64,000 nt of DNA from Microbacterium sp. USTB-Y (GTDB lineage Bacteria; Actinomycetota; Actinomycetes; Actinomycetales; Microbacteriaceae), in the NCBI RefSeq assembly GCF_023703415.1, contig NZ_JAGMTU010000003.1, positions 124,001 through 188,000 on the forward strand, written 5' to 3'. Each line of letters opens with the position of its first letter. Within the stretch, counting starts at the first letter, position 1. The notes beneath the pieces are model-generated. The model ran no database searches. It saw only the letters and a list, made by a program, of their open reading frames with translations, and was not told where the DNA came from. Made by a program: the position numbers and the translations under genes. This document shows positions 60,129 through 64,000 of this stretch, in pieces.

Positions 60129-60764
60129 TCAGCCCGCGTGCCTCCGGCACCACTCGTGCATGATGATCGCCGCCGCAGCTCCGGCGTTGATCGAGCGGGT
60201 GGACCCGTACTGGGTGATCTCGACGTGCCCGGAGGCCGCGGAGAGCGCCTCGTGCGAGAGCCCGGGACCCTCCGCGCCGAACAGCAGCACGCAGCGCTCC
60301 GGCAGTTCCGCCTGATCGACGGGGAGCGCGCCGTCGAGGTTGTCGACGGCGATGATCGGGATCCGCGCCGCCTTGGCCCAATCGGCGAACTCGGCCACGG
60401 TCTCGTGATGGACCACGTGCTGGTAGCGATCGGTCACCATCGCGCCACGGCGGTTCCAGCGGCGGCGGCCGATGATGTGCACGGTGTCGGCGAGGAACGC
60501 GTTGGCGCTGCGCACGATCGACCCGATGTTCATGTCGTGCTGCCAATTCTCGATCGCGACGTGGAAGCCGTGCCGGCGCGTATCGAGGTCGGCGACGATC
60601 GCCTCCATCCGCCAGTACCGGTATCCGTCGACGACATTGCGCCGGTCGCCGTGCGCCAGCAGCTCGGGATCGAAGCGGTCGTCCGAGGGCCACTCCCCCT
60701 CCCACGGCCCGACGCCGTGCGGAGGATCGAGCTCGGGTTCGGCGACGGGCTCGGGATCCTGCAT
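60129..60764 (-). CDS. SpoU/TrmH family RNA methyltransferase
   Basis: SAM-dependent 2'-O-ribose methyltransferase with the SPOUT knot, 211 residues. The three SpoU motifs are visible: NIGSIVRSANAF (with the catalytic Arg) near residue 85, CVLLFGAEGPGLS near 160 and ITQYGSTRSINAGAAAAIIM near 185-205. A short acidic N-terminal extension precedes it. It probably modifies tRNA or rRNA; the target is unclear. ATG 60764 has -10 TACGCT 6 nt upstream. Confidence 0.92.
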   Translation of the reverse strand: MQDPEPVAEPELDPPHGVGPWEGEWPSDDRFDPELLAHGDRRNVVDGYRYWRMEAIVADLDTRRHGFHVAIENWQHDMNIGSIVRSANAFLADTVHIIGRRRWNRRGAMVTDRYQHVVHHETVAEFADWAKAARIPIIAVDNLDGALPVDQAELPERCVLLFGAEGPGLSHEALSAASGHVEITQYGSTRSINAGAAAAIIMHEWCRRHAG

Positions 60765-60770
60765 CCCGCC

Positions 60771-60776
60771 AGCGTA
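60771..60776 (-). promoter_or_regulatory. -10 element TACGCT, 6 nt before the SpoU gene start
   Basis: Minus-strand TACGCT, spacer GGCGGG, ATG. Leaderless arrangement. Confidence 0.45.
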
Positions 60777-60847
60777 TCCGGCGACGGCACCCGCCATCCG
60801 CGGCGGCGGGTGCCGTCGCCGCGGGGTTGCCGCGGGGGGAATCAGAT

Positions 60848-60866
60848 ATTTCGGTTAGCCTAAATA
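60848..60866. promoter_or_regulatory. DtxR/MntR-type metal box before the NRAMP gene
   Basis: ATTTCGGTTAGCCTAAATA contains GGTTAGCCTAA, matching 13 of 19 positions of the DtxR/IdeR consensus TTAGGTTAGCCTAACCTAA. A weaker second copy (TAGG ... CCTA) overlaps the start codon region at 60872-60890. A DtxR-family regulator is encoded at 62958, so the site is probably Mn(II)-responsive. Confidence 0.65.
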
Positions 60867-60883
60867 TGAGATAGGTTTTCGGT

Positions 60884-62194
60884 GTGCCTAAAACGACCGT
60901 GATCGACGCGCCGCCGAGCGGGCGCGCCGGTGCGCCCGCTTCCGCACGCGGCGTGGCCCTGCTCGGACCGGCACTCGTCGCCGGAGTCGCCTACGTGGAT
61001 CCGGGCAACGTCGCGAGCAACATGACGGCGGGTGCGGGCTACGGCTACCTGCTGGTGTGGGTGGTCGTCGTCGCGAACGTCATCGCCTGGCTCGTGCAGT
61101 ACCTCTCGGCGAAGCTCGGCATCGTCACCGGGCGCAGCCTTCCCGAGCTGCTCGGCGACGGTCTGCGCAACCGCTTCGCCCGCCGTGCGTACTGGCTGCA
61201 GGCCGAGCTCGTCGCCATGGCGACCGACATCGCCGAGGTCATCGGCGGCGCCGTCGCGCTGCAGCTGCTGTTCGGCCTCCCGCTGCTGCTCGGCGGACTG
61301 ATCACCGGCGCCGTGTCGATGGCGCTGCTCGCGGTGCAGGGCCGGCGCGGCGCACGCCCCTTCGAGTTCGTCGTGATCGGCCTCCTCGCCGTGGTCACCG
61401 TGGGGTTCCTCGCCGGCCTCCTGGTTGCCCCGCCGGATCCCGCCGCAGCCCTCGGCGGTCTGACGCCGCGGTTCACCGATTCCGGATCCGTGCTGCTGGC
61501 CGCCTCGATCCTCGGCGCGACGATCATGCCGCACGCGATCTACGCGCACTCCGCCCTCGCCCGCGATCGCTTCGGCACGCCGGCCGCCCCCTCCGCCGGA
61601 ACCGCGTCCGTCGCGACGCCGCCGCCCGCCCCGCGCACCCCGATCGCGCGGCTTCTCGCCGTGACCCGGTGGGACGTCACCCTCGCGATGGTCGTCGCCG
61701 GCGCCGTGAACCTGGGGATGCTGCTGCTCGCGGCAGCCACGCTGCCGGGAGTCGAGGGCACCGACTCGCTCGAGGGCGCCCATGCCGCGATCAGCGCGCA
61801 GCTCGGCCCGCTCATCGGCACGCTCTTCGCCGTCGGGCTGCTCGCCTCGGGCCTCGCCTCGACGGCGGTGGGGGCCTATGCGGGCGCGGAGATCATGCAC
61901 GGCCTGCTGCGGGTGCGCATCGCAATGCCCGTGCGCCGCCTGATCACCCTCATCCCGGCGCTCGTCATCCTCGGGCTCGGCGTCGACCCCACGTTCGCCC
62001 TCGTGCTCAGCCAGGTGGCGCTGTCGTTCGGGATCCCCTTCGCCCTCATCCCGCTCGTCGCACTCACCGCTCGGCGACGGATCCTGGGGACCTACGCCAA
62101 CCGGCCGTGGACCACCGTCGCCGGCATCGTGGCGGTGACCCTGCTCATCGCGCTCAACGCGGTGCTGCTCTGGCTGCTCCTGACCGGATCCTGA
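60884..62194 (+). CDS. mntH: NRAMP-family Mn(II)/divalent metal transporter
   Basis: Proton-coupled manganese importer of 436 residues with eleven membrane helices. The metal-binding DPGN motif is in GVAYVDPGNVASNM near residue 35, MATDIAEVIGGAVALQLLFG covers helix 3, and the helix-6 metal site is TIMPHAIYAHS near 215. A proline-rich loop (SAGTASVATPPPAPRTPIAR) follows at about residue 240. It has a GTG start, 18 nt after a DtxR-type box, and a DtxR/MntR regulator two genes downstream, so Mn-dependent repression is likely. Confidence 0.94.
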   Translation: MPKTTVIDAPPSGRAGAPASARGVALLGPALVAGVAYVDPGNVASNMTAGAGYGYLLVWVVVVANVIAWLVQYLSAKLGIVTGRSLPELLGDGLRNRFARRAYWLQAELVAMATDIAEVIGGAVALQLLFGLPLLLGGLITGAVSMALLAVQGRRGARPFEFVVIGLLAVVTVGFLAGLLVAPPDPAAALGGLTPRFTDSGSVLLAASILGATIMPHAIYAHSALARDRFGTPAAPSAGTASVATPPPAPRTPIARLLAVTRWDVTLAMVVAGAVNLGMLLLAAATLPGVEGTDSLEGAHAAISAQLGPLIGTLFAVGLLASGLASTAVGAYAGAEIMHGLLRVRIAMPVRRLITLIPALVILGLGVDPTFALVLSQVALSFGIPFALIPLVALTARRRILGTYANRPWTTVAGIVAVTLLIALNAVLLWLLLTGS

Positions 62195-62304
62195 CCCGTT
62201 TCACCCGCTCCCCCGCCGCCCGCGCCCGGCTCGTCGGGGACCGCTCGCCCGGCCGCCGCGCCCGGCCGCCCCGCTCGGCCGCCGCGCCCGGCCGGTTCGC
62301 GATT

Positions 62305-62379
62305 CCCGCGAGACCGAACCTGCGTCCCGAGACCGACGATGAATCGCGCGGTCTCGGGGCGCGGGTTCGGTCTCGCGGT
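62305..62379. repeat. Long intergenic palindrome, CGAGACCGAAC family
   Basis: Arms 62305-62335 and 62349-62379 (cores CCGCGAGACCGAAC and GTTCGGTCTCGCGG) match at about 28 of 31 positions around a 13-nt loop. It is followed at 62398-62440 by three copies of a GGATCCCGCACGCCCACC-like 18-bp repeat. This fills the 312-bp gap after mntH. No gene is seen there. Confidence 0.78.
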
Positions 62380-62494
62380 CAGTACCCCGGATCCCGCACG
62401 CCCACCGGATCCCGCACGCCCACCGGCTGCCGCACGGCCACCGGATCCACCGGAAGGAGGATCCGGCCCGCATGGGGAGCACAGCCGCCGCGGG

Positions 62495-62500
62495 TAGGCT
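62495..62500 (+). promoter_or_regulatory. -10 element TAGGCT, 6 nt before the 62507 start
   Basis: TAGGCT, spacer CGGAGC, ATG 62507. Leaderless arrangement. Confidence 0.5.
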
Positions 62501-62506
62501 CGGAGC

Positions 62507-62857
62507 ATGGCCCGATCCCGCCGCCCGTCCGCCGCGCAGCGCGCCGCAGAGAAGGCCGAAGCGCAGGCCGCCGCGCGTCGCGCCGTGCGGATCTGCACCT
62601 GGGCGTCGCTCGTCACCGCCGCTCTCGGGGTGCTCCTGATCGCCGTGCCGAAGCTGATGCCGGTCGGCAGCCCCTGGGTTCAGCTCGCGCTCGGGGCGCT
62701 CACCCTGATCCTGGCGTTCCGCGCCAGGGCGATCGGCATGCGCGGCGTCGAGGGATTCGACGGCCGCCTCTCGCTGCTGGGCGCGGCCGCGGGCTTCATC
62801 GTGATGTTCTTCGCGGGCCAGGCGGCGTTCTCCGTGCTGTCCTCCCTCGGCCACTGA
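62507..62857 (+). CDS. Small membrane protein of unknown function
   Basis: 116-residue protein. A basic, Ala-rich N-terminus (SRRPSAAQRAAEKAEAQAAA) precedes three hydrophobic segments (IAVPKLMPVGSPWVQLALGA lies between the first two, AAGFIVMFFAGQAAFSVLSS forms the last). It is not recognised. It is placed between mntH and the MntR-like regulator, with its own leaderless-type promoter. An association with metal transport is possible but not shown. Confidence 0.7.
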   Translation: MARSRRPSAAQRAAEKAEAQAAARRAVRICTWASLVTAALGVLLIAVPKLMPVGSPWVQLALGALTLILAFRARAIGMRGVEGFDGRLSLLGAAAGFIVMFFAGQAAFSVLSSLGH

Positions 62858-62869
62858 CCCCCGCGCTCC

Positions 62870-62919
62870 GAGTCGTCCCCCTGAGGACGACCTATGGACC
62901 GTGCTCAGGGGGACGACTC
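62870..62919. repeat. Intergenic palindrome, AGTCGTCCCCCTGAG type
   Basis: GAGTCGTCCCCCTGAG (62870-62885) and CTCAGGGGGACGACTC (62904-62919) are perfect 16-nt arms with an 18-nt loop. It lies 13 bp after the membrane protein stop and 39 bp before the MntR gene. Confidence 0.78.
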
Positions 62920-62945
62920 CACGGAGGACGACGAGGCGGAGAGGT

Positions 62946-62951
62946 TAGGCT
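62946..62951 (+). promoter_or_regulatory. -10 element TAGGCT, 6 nt before the mntR start
   Basis: TAGGCT, spacer GGATCC, GTG 62958. It lies inside GGTTAGGCT, a half DtxR box, so the regulator may repress itself. Confidence 0.5.
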
Positions 62952-62957
62952 GGATCC

Positions 62958-63590
62958 GTGGCATCCCCCGCGGCCGACGACTACCTCAAGACGGTGTTCG
63001 CGCACACCGAATGGCAGCCGGCGCCGATCACGCCGTCGCAGCTCGCCGCCAAGCTCGGCATCGCCCCGTCCAGCGTCACCGAGATGGTGAAGAAGCTCGC
63101 CGCGTCGGGCCTCGTCTCGCACGTGCCCTATGGAGCCGTGCGCCTCACCGACGACGGGGAGCAGCGGGCTCTCGCGATCATCCGACGACACCGCCTCATC
63201 GAGACCTGGCTCGTGCGGGAGTTCGGCTACGCGTGGGACGAGGTGCACGACGAGGCCGAGGTGCTCGAGCACACCATCAGCGACCGGCTGCTGGAGGGCA
63301 TCGACGCCCGTCTCGGCAGGCCGCGGTTCGACCCGCACGGCGACGCGATCCCCGGCGCGGACGGCCGCATCGAGCGAGAGCCGTTCGTCCTGCTCGCCGA
63401 TGCCGCAGCCGGCCACACCGGCCGGGTGCTGCGGGTGGACGACCGGGATCCCGAGCTGCTGCGCTCCCTGGAGTCGGCCGGTCTGGTGATCGGCGGCGAG
63501 GTCACGGTGACCTCCGAGGGACTGAAGATCGACGGCGCCGAGGTCGAGCTCCCGACGGACGGCGCCGACGCCGTCTGGCTGTCGGCCTGA
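62958..63590 (+). CDS. mntR: DtxR/MntR-family metal-dependent repressor
   Basis: 210-residue regulator. The N-terminal winged helix is ITPSQLAAKLGIAPSSVTEM followed by VKKLAASGLVSHVPYGAV, at residues 25-65. The dimerisation and metal-binding domain around residues 70-140 includes RLIETWLVREFGYAWDEVHD and AEVLEHTISDRLLEGIDARL, with the usual Glu/His metal ligands (EVHDEAEVLEH). An SH3-like FeoA domain forms the C-terminus. It lies near mntH, whose promoter carries a DtxR-type box, so Mn(II)-dependent repression of mntH is likely. Iron specificity (IdeR) is the alternative. Confidence 0.92.
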   Translation: MASPAADDYLKTVFAHTEWQPAPITPSQLAAKLGIAPSSVTEMVKKLAASGLVSHVPYGAVRLTDDGEQRALAIIRRHRLIETWLVREFGYAWDEVHDEAEVLEHTISDRLLEGIDARLGRPRFDPHGDAIPGADGRIEREPFVLLADAAAGHTGRVLRVDDRDPELLRSLESAGLVIGGEVTVTSEGLKIDGAEVELPTDGADAVWLSA

Positions 63591-63626
63591 CGCCGGCTTC
63601 GGGGTCGACGGTGCCGGAGCTCCGCC

Positions 63627-63710
63627 CGCCGAATTCAGGCCGGATCCCGTCCGAGGGGGCGAACGGAGCCGGATCCGGGCCTCCCCCGCAGATCCGGCCT
63701 GAGTTCGGCG
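63627..63710. repeat. Intergenic palindrome, CCGC-AATTCAGGC family
   Basis: CGCCGAATTCAGGCCGGATC (63627-63646) pairs with GATCCGGCCTGAGTTCGGCG (63691-63710), 19 of 20, with a 44-nt loop. Third member of the family seen at 3432 and 18898. It lies between the mntR gene and the next gene. Confidence 0.78.
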
Positions 63711-63748
63711 GTGGGCGGCGCCGTCATCCGCCCGTAACCCGCGGGTTC

Positions 63749-63754
63749 TAGGCT
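63749..63754 (+). promoter_or_regulatory. -10 element TAGGCT, 6 nt before the HAD gene start
   Basis: TAGGCT, spacer GGGCGC, ATG 63761. Leaderless arrangement. Confidence 0.5.
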
Positions 63755-63760
63755 GGGCGC

Positions 63761-64000
63761 ATGGCACAACGCGACGACATCGAATGCTGGCTCACCGACA
63801 TGGACGGTGTGCTCGTGCACGAGAACGACGCCATCCCCGGTGCGTCCGAGCTGCTCGCCAACTGGGAGAGCAGTGGCATCCCCTACCTCGTGCTGACGAA
63901 CAACTCGATCTTCACCGCGCGCGACCTGTCCGCGCGGCTGCGCACGAGCGGGCTGAACGTGCCGGAGGAGCGGATCTGGACCTCCGCGCTCGCGACGGCC
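63761..64000 (+). CDS. HAD-IIA family sugar phosphatase (NagD-like), partial
   Basis: First 80 residues of a haloacid-dehalogenase-type hydrolase of the NagD/PGP group, cut by the right edge of the window. The catalytic DxD motif is in WLTDMDGVLVHENDAIPGAS near residue 13-15, and motif II is in YLVLTNNSIFTARDL near 45 (TNN). Members dephosphorylate small phosphates such as sugar phosphates, nucleotides or 2-phosphoglycolate. The substrate cannot be set from this fragment. Confidence 0.9.
   Translation, partial: MAQRDDIECWLTDMDGVLVHENDAIPGASELLANWESSGIPYLVLTNNSIFTARDLSARLRTSGLNVPEERIWTSALATA

Overview
The window is high-GC DNA of an actinobacterium, most likely a Microbacteriaceae member close to Microbacterium. 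This is inferred from base composition, the very frequent GGATCC words, a DUF222/HNH endonuclease, the single-chain glycyl-tRNA synthetase and many leaderless-looking promoters. Everything was read by eye; no database search was possible.

Layout. 1-3.4 kb: divergent heme genes (hemE partial, hemA), an Arr-type rifampin ADP-ribosyltransferase and an HhH-GPD protein. 3.6-18.9 kb: a glycan-catabolism locus. On the minus strand lie a lipoprotein binding protein, two permeases, a GH20 hexosaminidase and a secreted GH18 endoglycosidase, all closely packed. Divergent from it lie sulfatase, a GH5-like (probable beta-mannosidase) enzyme and a second sulfatase, again overlapping. A LacI regulator and a divergent GH38 alpha-mannosidase close the locus. 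Two similar LacI-type operators sit at its two divergent promoters. The set fits endoglycosidase release of N-glycans outside the cell, import, and desulfation and trimming inside. 19-23 kb: luxS, an epoxide-hydrolase-like protein with a divergent YafY/WYL regulator, and a serine beta-lactamase-like hydrolase.

23.16-41.32 kb: an 18.2-kb mobile element inserted in a carboxymuconolactone decarboxylase (AhpD-like) gene. It has 131-bp imperfect terminal inverted repeats, a 7-bp flanking direct repeat (CCTCGAC), and three overlapping tyrosine recombinases at its right end (a Recombinase-In-Trio, RIT, arrangement). The cargo is a GntR-regulated catabolic module: amidase, two adenine-deaminase-like proteins, enoyl-CoA hydratase, FlK-like thioesterase, NDP-forming acyl-CoA synthetase and a five-gene oligopeptide-type ABC importer. 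Joining the two flanks restores the interrupted gene exactly, and it overlaps an ECF41 (SigJ-like) sigma-factor gene.

41.7-64 kb: mostly core genes. These include glyS, a VapBC-like pair, a POT peptide transporter, an epimerase, a Tat-exported thioester-domain protein, an M13 peptidase, the DUF222/HNH protein, a two-component system beside a DM13 lipoprotein/DoxX pair, a MATE transporter, a SpoU methyltransferase, an NRAMP Mn transporter with a nearby DtxR/MntR regulator, and a truncated HAD phosphatase.

Long imperfect palindromes recur in intergenic regions in several sequence families. One palindrome lies in frame inside the GH38 coding sequence.
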